Shown: positions 8,379 through 16,330 of the stretch, one piece after another
How the letters are laid out: each line of letters opens with the position of its first letter
Numbering within the stretch: position 1 is the stretch's first letter
Origin: Chitinophagaceae bacterium PMP191F
GTDB lineage: Bacteria > Bacteroidota > Bacteroidia > Chitinophagales > Chitinophagaceae
Length of the DNA: 64,000 bases
Reading direction: 5' to 3'
NCBI GenBank assembly: GCA_001302245.1
Contig: LGYU01000013.1
Location: 186,001 to 250,000, forward strand
Translations under genes and position numbers: made by a program
Notes under the pieces: model-generated
What the model saw: the letters and a program-made list of their open reading frames with translations, nothing else
The model's database searches: none
Told to the model about the DNA's origin: nothing

Positions 8379-9683
8379 TTAGTTCTGCACGGCCGGGTTA
8401 ACTGTTGCTGCAATTCTTTCTTCTTTTACACCCAGCCAGCTGTAATACAGCAGGTATAAATACACAGGGATCAATACCAGGTAAGCATATTGATTATTGA
8501 TATATTTTGCCAGTCCGCCATAGATCGGTGGCAATAATGCACCTCCCAGTATACCCATGATCAGGATGGCAGAACCTCTGTTGAGTAAATTGCCTTTTAA
8601 TCCTTTCAGCGCCTGGGGCCAGATGGCAGGCCATAGCAACGCATTGAAAAAGCCAAGTAAGGCAAGTGCTATAATAGAAGCAATACCCGGTAATATCACA
8701 ATAAAGATGGTGGTAATAAAGGCCAGTACATTGGAAAACCAGAATGCCCGTTGCTGCGATATGATCCTGGGAATGGCAACCACGCCAAATAGGTAGCCGC
8801 ACATCATGCAGGCCATTGTCCACGAGGTAAGATTTTTGGCAACACTCAGTTTCATTCCGTGATACAGCCCATAATTGCCGATTGAATCTCCGGCCAGTAC
8901 TTCTGTTCCTACTGCACAGAAGATGGCAAGAAAGCCAAGCTCAAATTGTTTGGTAACCTTGCGTGAGCTGCTTTGTTTACCTGAATCAGGAGTGGCCGAA
9001 GGTTCTGTTTGTATATCCGGCAGGTGGGCAAAACGTATACTGTAAGCAATTAATAACAACAATGCAGCGATCAGGCAATACGGCACGATCACCGCATGTG
9101 ACAATTCGTTCAGTCGTACTACTTTTTGTTCATAAGGCAAACGTTCCAGTTCGCTCAGCAGTGTATCTGAATTTTTCAGAATAATACTGCCCATGATCAA
9201 CGGTGCAAGAATACCGGCTGTTTTATTACAGATGCCCATAATGCTCATACGACGGGCGGCGCTTTCAGCAGGTCCCAGTAAAGTAATGTAAGGGTTTACC
9301 GCGGTTTGCAATAGCGTTAAACCTATGCCGGTAATGAACAGGCCCAATAAAAATAAAGGGTAGAAACGCATGTAGGCAGCGGGAATAAACACAATGCAAC
9401 CCAGCGCCATTATTGCAAGACCTGCACTCATCCCTTTTACCATGCCCGTTTTTTGCAGAATGGAACTGGAGGGTATAGCCATAATGGTGTAGGAAATATA
9501 AAAAGCAGAAGTTACCAGGTATGCCTGCCATTCTTCCAGTTCGCACGCAATACGCAGGTAGGGAATAAGTGTGCCGTTGATCCAGGTTACAAATCCGAAA
9601 ATGAAAAAGAACGCGCCGATGAGTACGATCTTTTTGCCATAGCGGTTGGATTGTTCCTGTAATGCGGTTGTTGGGGTTGTCAT
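8379..9683 (-). CDS. MFS sugar transporter, FucP/GluP-like
   Basis: Inner-membrane sugar:H+ symporter of 434 residues in the fucose/glucose/galactose permease family. Visible motifs are FFIFGFVTWINGTLIPYLR in helix 1, LQTAVNPYITLLGP in helix 4, and paired repeats in the second half (GFFNALLWPAIWPQALKGL). In Bacteroidota, FucP-like carriers in glycan loci typically import the free monosaccharide released in the periplasm. It lies 5 bp downstream of murQ, so it is probably translationally coupled, and N-acetylmuramic acid or another amino sugar is a plausible substrate. That pairing is inference. Two adjacent carriers suggest the substrate yields two different monomers. Confidence 0.88.
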   Translation of the reverse strand: MTTPTTALQEQSNRYGKKIVLIGAFFFIFGFVTWINGTLIPYLRIACELEEWQAYLVTSAFYISYTIMAIPSSSILQKTGMVKGMSAGLAIMALGCIVFIPAAYMRFYPLFLLGLFITGIGLTLLQTAVNPYITLLGPAESAARRMSIMGICNKTAGILAPLIMGSIILKNSDTLLSELERLPYEQKVVRLNELSHAVIVPYCLIAALLLLIAYSIRFAHLPDIQTEPSATPDSGKQSSSRKVTKQFELGFLAIFCAVGTEVLAGDSIGNYGLYHGMKLSVAKNLTSWTMACMMCGYLFGVVAIPRIISQQRAFWFSNVLAFITTIFIVILPGIASIIALALLGFFNALLWPAIWPQALKGLKGNLLNRGSAILIMGILGGALLPPIYGGLAKYINNQYAYLVLIPVYLYLLYYSWLGVKEERIAATVNPAVQN

Positions 9684-9688
9684 AAGGG

Positions 9689-10504
9689 TCAGGCTTTGAA
9701 ATGTTGAATAGCATTGTTAACACTGCCATATTGCAGTAATAATGATCTGGCTTCATCATAATTGCTGATACCTGTTTTTTCCATCAGCATTTTGGTTCCC
9801 CTATCTACCAGTTTGTCATTGCTGATCTGCATATGTACCATGCGGTTGTCATATACGCGGCCAATGCGGATCATTACACCGGTAGAGATCATATTCAGGA
9901 TCATTTTCTGGGCAGAGCCGCTTTTCATGCGTGTACTGCCTGTAACAAACTCTGGGCCTACAATTACTTCAACAGGATAATCGGCCTGTGCTGCCACCGG
10001 AGACCCCTGGTTGCATACAATACAGCCCGTAATAATACCCTGCTGTCTGCAATGTGCCAGAGCGCCTACTACATAAGGTGTGGTACCACTGGCGGCAATG
10101 CCGATCACTACATCTTTATTGCTCACATTGTACTGTTGCAGATCCAGCCACCCCTGTTCCGGATCATCTTCAGCATCTTCAATACCAAAACGCAATGCTG
10201 CGTCGCCTCCGGCTATCAGCCCGGTTACCAGGTCGGCCGGAACTCCGTAAGTGGGAGGACATTCACTGGCGTCCAGTACACCCAGTCGTCCGCTGGTACC
10301 TGCGCCAATGTAGAATAATCTTCCGCCTTGTTGTATCTTCTGCACAATAACATCTGCCAGTTGTTCTACCTGTGGCAATATTTTCTGCACTGCATGTGGT
10401 ACCGTTTTATCTTCTTCGTTAATGTGATGCAGTATAGCAGCCATCGACATTTCCTCCAGATGACGGTAAGGGGATGGCATTTCTGTTATTTTTGTAAAGC
10501 TCAT
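9689..10504 (-). CDS. murQ: N-acetylmuramic acid 6-phosphate etherase
   Basis: Cleaves the D-lactyl ether of MurNAc-6-phosphate, giving GlcNAc-6-phosphate and D-lactate. It has a SIS fold of 271 residues with the phosphosugar loop GAGTSGRLG at 67-75 and the signature SECPPTYG containing the catalytic Glu81. GIAASGTTPYV and STRMKSGSAQK are also present, all as in canonical MurQ. The cytoplasmic substrate needs a MurNAc kinase; none is visible in the window, nor is a GlcNAc-6-P deacetylase (NagA). It is embedded in the carbohydrate operon and directly followed by the FucP-like transporter. The presence of MurQ is the strongest clue that lactyl-ether amino sugars are a substrate of this locus. 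Confidence 0.93.
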   Translation of the reverse strand: MSFTKITEMPSPYRHLEEMSMAAILHHINEEDKTVPHAVQKILPQVEQLADVIVQKIQQGGRLFYIGAGTSGRLGVLDASECPPTYGVPADLVTGLIAGGDAALRFGIEDAEDDPEQGWLDLQQYNVSNKDVVIGIAASGTTPYVVGALAHCRQQGIITGCIVCNQGSPVAAQADYPVEVIVGPEFVTGSTRMKSGSAQKMILNMISTGVMIRIGRVYDNRMVHMQISNDKLVDRGTKMLMEKTGISNYDEARSLLLQYGSVNNAIQHFKA

Positions 10505-10564
10505 TTTCTACTGTGGTAGTTAATTTGAGAATAAAGCAGCAGCTTTCAATACAGGATGGTTTAA

Positions 10565-10623
10565 TGGTTGTATTGTTTGATTGTTGTGTTAGCTGGTAAT
10601 GAACCACTGCATTTCAACCATTC
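10565..10623 (+). repeat. Dispersed intergenic repeat, copy C (59 bp)
   Basis: Shares TGTTTGATTGTT and TTTCAACCATTC, in the same order, with the copies at 31666-31734 and 44660-44728 (opposite strand). Its internal part differs but again pairs with itself (CTGGT / ACCA). It occupies the 148-bp gap inside the carbohydrate operon between murQ and the TIM-barrel gene. Identity is by eye and requires small gaps. Confidence 0.6.
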
Positions 10624-10652
10624 GCACATTTACCAATTGTCATATATGCACA

Positions 10653-11486
10653 TTAAACGCCATATCTTCTTTTCAGCAGTTTACGTATGTATGCATTCAC
10701 CTCCCATTGGTCTGCTATCGGTTGCCTGGTATAGGGCAGGGATGGCATATAGGGTAAAGGGCCAAACTCCGGTGCTATGGTCAGTAATTTTCTGCCGGCT
10801 TTTCGCTGTATTTCAACAATTTTATCCCAGCACTGTAAATGAAATTGTAATGCTTCTTCCCATTCCTTGGCCCGTGGATCGGTAACCTGTGGGCCTTGTG
10901 TATGACCCACGCGTGCATGAATGTGTACGGTTTTTGCCAGTGCTGCTTCCACGGCTTCCTGCTGATCCTGTAAAAAACTTTCTGCTACGGCAAACCAGTG
11001 TGAAATATCCAGCGTTAGCCACAGGTTGGGCAGTTTTTCAAGAAATCTGTGTGTTACATGTGCTGCAAAACTGAATTTACCACGATGTGTTTCATGAAAT
11101 ACCGGCACACCGGTAACTGTGCCGATGTGTTCGGCAACAGTAATAAGTTGTGTATTCTGGTTGAATGAAAAAAAGTCTTTTCCTGTCTGCGAGTTGATGA
11201 ATAATGGTTTAACAGAAGCCATTGTCCGGAGGCGCTGTTCGTATTGCTGCAGGTGAAGATCAAAGTTGGCGGTAGTTGTTTCCCAGTGCTGGAGAATCAG
11301 CTGCAGGCCGTACTTTGCCATGCCATTCAGCAGCAGGTCTTTTTCACGATCATTATCCGGCATACCGGCTTCCACACCATCATAACCTGCATCTTTCACT
11401 TTTCTTAGAAAAGCATCCCAGGACAAATGATCTTGTCCCCAACGTGGACAGAAAAACAGTAGTTGCATACTTTGTAATTTGGCCAT
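10653..11486 (-). CDS. Sugar phosphate isomerase/epimerase (TIM barrel)
   Basis: Xylose-isomerase-like TIM barrel of 277 residues. Likely metal ligands at strand ends are visible in HETHRGK, LTLDISHW, HIHARVGH and IAPEFGP. This His/Glu/Asp set is typical of the broad AP-endonuclease-2 family, which includes sugar isomerases, epimerases and dehydratases. The start may be Met1 (11486) or Met7 (11468, MQLLFFCPRWG); the latter begins at the first barrel strand. It is co-oriented with the operon, 32 bp after the PhyH gene. A second protein of this family opens the operon (21697-22665), but the two are clearly different. The exact reaction is unknown. Confidence 0.8.
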   Translation of the reverse strand: MAKLQSMQLLFFCPRWGQDHLSWDAFLRKVKDAGYDGVEAGMPDNDREKDLLLNGMAKYGLQLILQHWETTTANFDLHLQQYEQRLRTMASVKPLFINSQTGKDFFSFNQNTQLITVAEHIGTVTGVPVFHETHRGKFSFAAHVTHRFLEKLPNLWLTLDISHWFAVAESFLQDQQEAVEAALAKTVHIHARVGHTQGPQVTDPRAKEWEEALQFHLQCWDKIVEIQRKAGRKLLTIAPEFGPLPYMPSLPYTRQPIADQWEVNAYIRKLLKRRYGV

Positions 11487-11518
11487 CAGTTTACAATTGG
11501 CAAGCTGTAACTACTTAT

Positions 11519-12430
11519 TTACAACGTTGATGAATGTATGTGGAGATCAGATAGCAGCGGGTAGAATTGTCCCTGCATCTTTTCTCCTTTGGCAATACCC
11601 GGTGTTTTGGGCAACAGCTCTCCATTATCGGCATTGGACACAGTTCCATCTGCAAATACATTCAGTACAAATGCCCGGCGTGAATGGGGTGACCTGTTGG
11701 CATAGGAACCATGCACCATTAAAGGATGATGAAAGGTACCATATCCTTTCTTCAATTCAATGGGTACGGGTTTAAATTGTGCTTTTTGTTCGTCGGTAAG
11801 ATAGTCCATCAGCCCTTCCATATTGCCTGCCAGCTCAGGCTTGTCCAGTAAGCCCCAGCGGTGACTATAAGGTACATAATACAGGCAGCCGTTTTCAGTC
11901 GTTGCATCATCCAGGCCTGTCCAGCAGGTAAGGTGCTGCATGGGTATGGTACGTGTCCAGTATGAATAATCCTGATGCCAGGCCACTACACCTCCATGAA
12001 GGGCTGGTTTACAAAATAACTGATCGTGCCAGAAACGTACCGGCTGATCGTTCAGCAACTGGCTGGCTGCCATTACAAACGCAGGGTTCCACAATATGTC
12101 GTGAAAACCGGGTGTAATACGCCATGCACCCAATGCGTGAAATAATACTGCATTGGGATCTGATGATTCGTTGGAATAGAACTGGTAAAAAAGATCATTA
12201 CCGGGATGCGCAGGATCTGTAATGGCAGACAACTCTTCGTGCAGTCTTTCTATCTGCCATTCATGCAGCAGCCTGATATTGCTTACATATCCATACTCTT
12301 TAAAAAACTCCACCTGTTCTTTCGTCAACCGGTATTGATCCCATTCTGCTGTTGTTGCCGGCCAGCGGAACAGGTCTGATACCAGTTGATGATATGCCGA
12401 AAGATCTTTTACTGTTGTTTCCATCTTCAC
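11519..12430 (-). CDS. Phytanoyl-CoA dioxygenase (PhyH) family 2-oxoglutarate oxygenase
   Basis: Fe(II)/2-oxoglutarate-dependent oxygenase of 303 residues. The facial triad is visible as H152-x-D154 (AWHQDYSYW) and H240 (LMVHGSYANRS), with arginines 251-252 positioned to bind 2-oxoglutarate. PhyH relatives hydroxylate or demethylate varied small molecules, and many bacterial ones sit in secondary-metabolism or sugar-modification clusters. Here it lies 6 bp downstream of the NagB-like gene and 32 bp upstream of an isomerase, so it is almost certainly part of sugar catabolism or trimming in this operon. Hydroxylation or oxidative removal of a sugar substituent (methyl, lactyl) is a testable inference; no substrate can be read from the sequence. 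Confidence 0.83.
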   Translation of the reverse strand: MKMETTVKDLSAYHQLVSDLFRWPATTAEWDQYRLTKEQVEFFKEYGYVSNIRLLHEWQIERLHEELSAITDPAHPGNDLFYQFYSNESSDPNAVLFHALGAWRITPGFHDILWNPAFVMAASQLLNDQPVRFWHDQLFCKPALHGGVVAWHQDYSYWTRTIPMQHLTCWTGLDDATTENGCLYYVPYSHRWGLLDKPELAGNMEGLMDYLTDEQKAQFKPVPIELKKGYGTFHHPLMVHGSYANRSPHSRRAFVLNVFADGTVSNADNGELLPKTPGIAKGEKMQGQFYPLLSDLHIHSSTL

Positions 12431-12436
12431 ATGGAT

Positions 12437-13213
12437 TTATGAAGTAATAATAGCGGTTTCAACTTGCGCTGCACTGTCTTTGTCAAGGAACAATATGGCA
12501 TGTGCATGTGTGCGCAGGATAGTGGATGGATATTTTTCACTGATAGTATCGGTCAGTGTATGAAATACAGCAGCAGCTTTGTTTTTACCCGGCACCATAC
12601 AATAAAGATATTTGGCCCTGAACAATGCGGGAATGGTTAATGTAAATGCATGGGTAGGTACCCGGTCAGGGTGATCAAAACAGCCGTCATTTACCTGTTG
12701 CTGTTTGCAGGCTTCATCAAGATCAACAGTTTTAACAAGGTACGGATCATTAAAATCTGCTACATGCGGGTCATTGAAAGCGAGGTGGGTATTTTCACCA
12801 ATGCCCATGAATACGATATCGGCAGGGTTTTGTTCCAGTAATGAAGCGTATCTGCGGCCTTCTGCTGTAGTATCAGTTGCCTGTCCGTTGAGATAGTAAA
12901 CGTGTTTGAAAGGTGCTTTGCCGAATATTTTTTCTTTGAGAAAAATACCGAATAATTGTGGCGCATCCTGTTGCAGACCAAGATATTCATCCATATGAAA
13001 GGCATTGATGCGTTGCCATTCAATATTTTCCTGAAGTAAAGCCTGCAGAAACTCGTTTTGTGAAGGAGCTGCCGCAAAAATAATGTTCAATGTTTCCTGT
13101 CTGCTTAAAAGATCATTTATCTGTGCTGCCGCTTCTTTTGCCGCAGCCACACCCATTTGTAACCTGTTTTCATAAATCCTGACGTTTAAACTGTCTACTG
13201 TTGTTTCTTTCAT
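12437..13213 (-). CDS. nagB: Glucosamine-6-phosphate deaminase-like protein with altered active site
   Basis: NagB/6-phosphogluconolactonase fold of 258 residues. The first catalytic motif FHMDEYLG (NagB Asp72 region) is intact. In the second, canonical GVGNDGHIAFNEP reads GIGENTHLAFNDP. By alignment the general-base Asp141 is Asn, Gly142 is Thr and Glu148 is Asp, while His143 is kept. NagB normally converts glucosamine-6-P to fructose-6-P and ammonia. This variant belongs to a divergent subgroup and may act on a different amino-sugar phosphate. It would accept the GlcNAc-6-P made by MurQ only after deacetylation. It is separated from the TonB receptor upstream by 165 bp containing a stable hairpin (13334-13363). 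Confidence 0.8.
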   Translation of the reverse strand: MKETTVDSLNVRIYENRLQMGVAAAKEAAAQINDLLSRQETLNIIFAAAPSQNEFLQALLQENIEWQRINAFHMDEYLGLQQDAPQLFGIFLKEKIFGKAPFKHVYYLNGQATDTTAEGRRYASLLEQNPADIVFMGIGENTHLAFNDPHVADFNDPYLVKTVDLDEACKQQQVNDGCFDHPDRVPTHAFTLTIPALFRAKYLYCMVPGKNKAAAVFHTLTDTISEKYPSTILRTHAHAILFLDKDSAAQVETAIITS

Positions 13214-13333
13214 TACTTTTTGTTTTGCTTTTTATCAGAGTCTGTTGTCCGTTTATATTTTATTATTTGGTTGGATTCTTTCGGATCTTATTGCTTCGTC
13301 AGGATTGTTGAGTTAACAGAGTTGGTCAGGTAA

Positions 13334-13363
13334 GTCCGGAAGCGTGTATTGTTGCTTCCGGAC
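13334..13363. other. Intra-operon hairpin between receptor and nagB-like gene
   Basis: Perfect 10-bp stem GTCCGGAAGC / GCTTCCGGAC around a 10-nt loop, placed 16 bp after the TonB-receptor stop codon on the minus strand. No T-run follows on that strand, so it is more likely an mRNA-stabilising or processing hairpin than a terminator. It could let the receptor and enzyme mRNA upstream accumulate to a different level from the catabolic genes downstream. Confidence 0.6.
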
Positions 13364-13378
13364 CTGCTGACTTGCTGA

Positions 13379-16228
13379 CTACATTCTGAATTTTACACCG
13401 GCACGGCCCCAGTATGAATAGAGCTGTTTTTCGTACAGTCTTTCTTTGGTGCCGAAATAATCTCTGCGGGGTGCGTTGTTAAGGTTTACTGCTTCTACAT
13501 AAATAGTAAAGTGTTTGCCGATCTTGTAAGAGGCATTGGCATCCACCTGCATTCTTGAATCCCTGATTACGTCTGTTGCATCATTCGCACCCAGGTAAAG
13601 GGTAAATGCATCGTTGTAGTTAACATTACCCTGTATAGTGAATCCTTTGTAGGCAAATGACAATGTACCGTTGGCGGTATGCAATGCCTGGCCAGGCAGC
13701 CTGATACCTTTACGCAACTGTGCATCTGCTTTTGAATTGGCATAAGTATAGTTTACAAAAACAGACAACCCTTTTAATACACCTGGTAAGAAGGTCAGGT
13801 TGTTCTGTACGTTTAATTCAATACCATACACTTTTGCTGCATCACCGTTCAGTGTTCTGTACAATAACCAGCCTGTGTATGCACCAGCACCGTCAAATTC
13901 GTTGCCGGTAATGGTAGTTACACTGTTATACTGGAAGTCCTGTATATTTTTGTAAAATGCACCGGCTGAAATGATACCCAGGTTTTTCAGGTATTTTTCA
14001 TACATCACGTCTACGTTGGTAGAGAAAGCCGGTTTCAGATCGGGGTTGCCATTGGTTACAGTCTGGTTCAGGATGCTTACAATACGTCCGGGAACCAGGT
14101 CTGGAAAGTTAGGACGTGAATAACCAAAGGTCAGCGCGGCCCTTACCAATGATGTTTTATCCAGGTCATATTTGAACTGCAGGTTGGGCAGGAACTTGGT
14201 ATAGGTATTTTTGGATTGGGTAGCAGTAGTGCTTACCCAAAGTCCGTTGGCATCCTGCTGAATGATATTACCATCATAAGTTACCTGTGTTCTTTCAACG
14301 CGCAAGCCACCCAGTACCATCAATTTGTTGAACTGGATACGGTTCATGGCATAGGCTGAGGTCACTTCTTCTACCGCATCATAAAAATAAGAGTCGATGC
14401 TGTTGCGGATAGTGCTTGCATCGCGTGTAAATGCAGTTGTTTTGTTGTCGTTGAAGAAGCTGCTGGTTTTACCCAGGTCAGCACCCAGACCAAAATCAAG
14501 ATGTCCGTCCATGAAGTCAGAAGAAACTTCTGCAGGGCCAACAAAGTTGGTCAGTTTGCCGGCAGCAGATGCACCGGAATACGTATAGAATCCGTAGGTG
14601 TCAGGACGGTAACGGGTGTTGTGCATGCGTTTTACTTTCACACCTGCTTTGAACAATGATGAGTTGTTGCCGATCATGTAAGGGATGGTAGCGTTGAGGC
14701 GACCTACAAAGTTTTTTCCTTTCAGGATATAGTTGTTATTCTCAATAGAAGTGAAGTTGTACAATGTTGTGTTGTTCTTCCAGTCGGTACCGGTTGCTTC
14801 CAGGTCGTCTGTGTACAGGTTTGAATTGGTCAGTGCAATGTTGCCGGTAGAGAACTGGTAGTTGGCAGCTACACTTTCAAACTCTGAAGTGGTATAGAAC
14901 ACACCACCATCCAGTTTTACTTTTCCGATAGTGGTTTCGCCCTGCAGGTTCATGTTGATGTTGTGACTTTTCTCATCAGAGCTGGTTACTTCATTGTAGC
15001 CACGTCCGCGTGAAGTGTAATATGAACCGTCTGCCTGTTTTACCAGGTAGCTGTTGGCCTGCATTCTTACTCTTTTACGGTAGCGCAGTGATTCATCTTC
15101 CAGTCCATTGTACATGATGTTGCCAATAATAGAGGTATTGGGACCAAAATTGTAATCCAGTGTAGCTGACAGACCCTTACGGGTACGTGTGTTATCGTAA
15201 TACACATAACGGAAATCAGTAGGGAAGTAGATGGCGCCTTTACCGTCGCCAAAATCCTTGGTTTGCCAGTTCTGTGCATTCACATCATCATATCCATTTT
15301 TTGTTCTGTAATAACTGCCTGTAAGTATTACACCCAGGCGACCATTCTGATTTTTTTCGTTGGCAAAAAAACGTTGTCCGTAGCTTACGTTGCCAATGCC
15401 GCTGATATTATCACGCATGTGGTTGTAACCAATACCTGCATCGGCAGAAAAACGGGCTTTAAGACTTGCTGCTACCGGTGTTTTCATATTCACCACACCT
15501 GCTACTGCATCACCATCCAGATCAGGTGTAAGTGTTTTTATCACTTCCATGGTAGACAGTACGTTTACAGAGATCATGTCCAGTTGTGCGTTACGGTCTC
15601 CCCCTTCCTGTACGCCCATGATCTGTTCACCATTTACGTTAATGTTGGTGAAGTTGGCCGGTGTGCCTCTTAACTGGATGGTAGAACCCTCACCCCTGTT
15701 GCGGTTGATGGTAACACCGGGTAAACGTTGTAATGACTCTGCCACGTTCAGGTCCGGAAAACGGCCCATCAGATCGGCAGAGATCACCTGTTTGATGTTG
15801 TCAGCGATCCTTTGCTGGTTCAATGCTCTTTGCTGCCCTTCACGTGCTGCTGTAACAATAACACTCTGTAAGCCTTTTCTGTCGGGCTCCAGTGTAAAGT
15901 TCAGCGTTGAGGTCTGGTTGGCTGTTACATTAACCTTTGCCTCTGTGGTCTGGAAGCCCATGTAGGTTACTTCCAGTGTGTAGCTGCCTGGTTTCAGGTT
16001 CAGAAACTGGTAGTTACCTGCCTGGTTGGTGGCTACGCTGTTGGTGGTGCTTTTAATCCTTACTGAAGCGCCGGTAAGTGCGTTGCCATCTTTGTCTGCA
16101 ACATGCCCTATAATGTGGCCCGGGTTTTCAAAAGGGGAATAAGGTTTTGCATGGCTATACATCCATGAAACGGAGAACAATACTACTAGTAGTCTCCTGA
16201 AGAGTTTGTGAAGCGGCGTACGTTTCAT
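13379..16228 (-). CDS. TonB-dependent receptor (TIGR01782-like, no SusD partner)
   Basis: Outer-membrane active transporter of about 949 residues, start placed at MKRTPLHKLF (16228). A signal peptide is followed by a carboxypeptidase-regulatory domain (GHVADKDGNALTGASVRI), a plug, and a 22-strand barrel ending GRAGVKFRM. The plug wording (VISADLMGRFPDLNVAESLQ, later LTPDLDGDAVAGVVNM) resembles the Xanthomonas/Caulobacter TIGR01782 receptor class used for oligosaccharides rather than SusC. Consistently, there is no SusD lipoprotein anywhere in the locus. It probably imports oligosaccharides released by surface enzymes into the periplasm for the GH20 and GH28-like enzymes. The TIGR assignment is from memory of the motif. 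Confidence 0.88.
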   Translation of the reverse strand: MKRTPLHKLFRRLLVVLFSVSWMYSHAKPYSPFENPGHIIGHVADKDGNALTGASVRIKSTTNSVATNQAGNYQFLNLKPGSYTLEVTYMGFQTTEAKVNVTANQTSTLNFTLEPDRKGLQSVIVTAAREGQQRALNQQRIADNIKQVISADLMGRFPDLNVAESLQRLPGVTINRNRGEGSTIQLRGTPANFTNINVNGEQIMGVQEGGDRNAQLDMISVNVLSTMEVIKTLTPDLDGDAVAGVVNMKTPVAASLKARFSADAGIGYNHMRDNISGIGNVSYGQRFFANEKNQNGRLGVILTGSYYRTKNGYDDVNAQNWQTKDFGDGKGAIYFPTDFRYVYYDNTRTRKGLSATLDYNFGPNTSIIGNIMYNGLEDESLRYRKRVRMQANSYLVKQADGSYYTSRGRGYNEVTSSDEKSHNINMNLQGETTIGKVKLDGGVFYTTSEFESVAANYQFSTGNIALTNSNLYTDDLEATGTDWKNNTTLYNFTSIENNNYILKGKNFVGRLNATIPYMIGNNSSLFKAGVKVKRMHNTRYRPDTYGFYTYSGASAAGKLTNFVGPAEVSSDFMDGHLDFGLGADLGKTSSFFNDNKTTAFTRDASTIRNSIDSYFYDAVEEVTSAYAMNRIQFNKLMVLGGLRVERTQVTYDGNIIQQDANGLWVSTTATQSKNTYTKFLPNLQFKYDLDKTSLVRAALTFGYSRPNFPDLVPGRIVSILNQTVTNGNPDLKPAFSTNVDVMYEKYLKNLGIISAGAFYKNIQDFQYNSVTTITGNEFDGAGAYTGWLLYRTLNGDAAKVYGIELNVQNNLTFLPGVLKGLSVFVNYTYANSKADAQLRKGIRLPGQALHTANGTLSFAYKGFTIQGNVNYNDAFTLYLGANDATDVIRDSRMQVDANASYKIGKHFTIYVEAVNLNNAPRRDYFGTKERLYEKQLYSYWGRAGVKFRM

Positions 16229-16330
16229 AATGAGCATGTTTGGGAGTTATGGAATGATGATGATTGCATGTTTTGGTTATCCTGTCCTCTCTTTGTCAAT
16301 CGTTAGAACGCAGTATTACCCGCGCTGGCA

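Noticed and set aside
15263-15965. Plus-strand ORFs of 130-140 codons opposite the TonB receptor
   Set aside because: Cys/Thr-rich compositions with no family resemblance; the opposite strand encodes a continuous 950-residue receptor.
13379-16228. SusC/SusD pair
   Set aside because: No SusD-like lipoprotein adjoins either TonB receptor (13379-16228 or 38696-41689); plug motifs of both differ from SusC.
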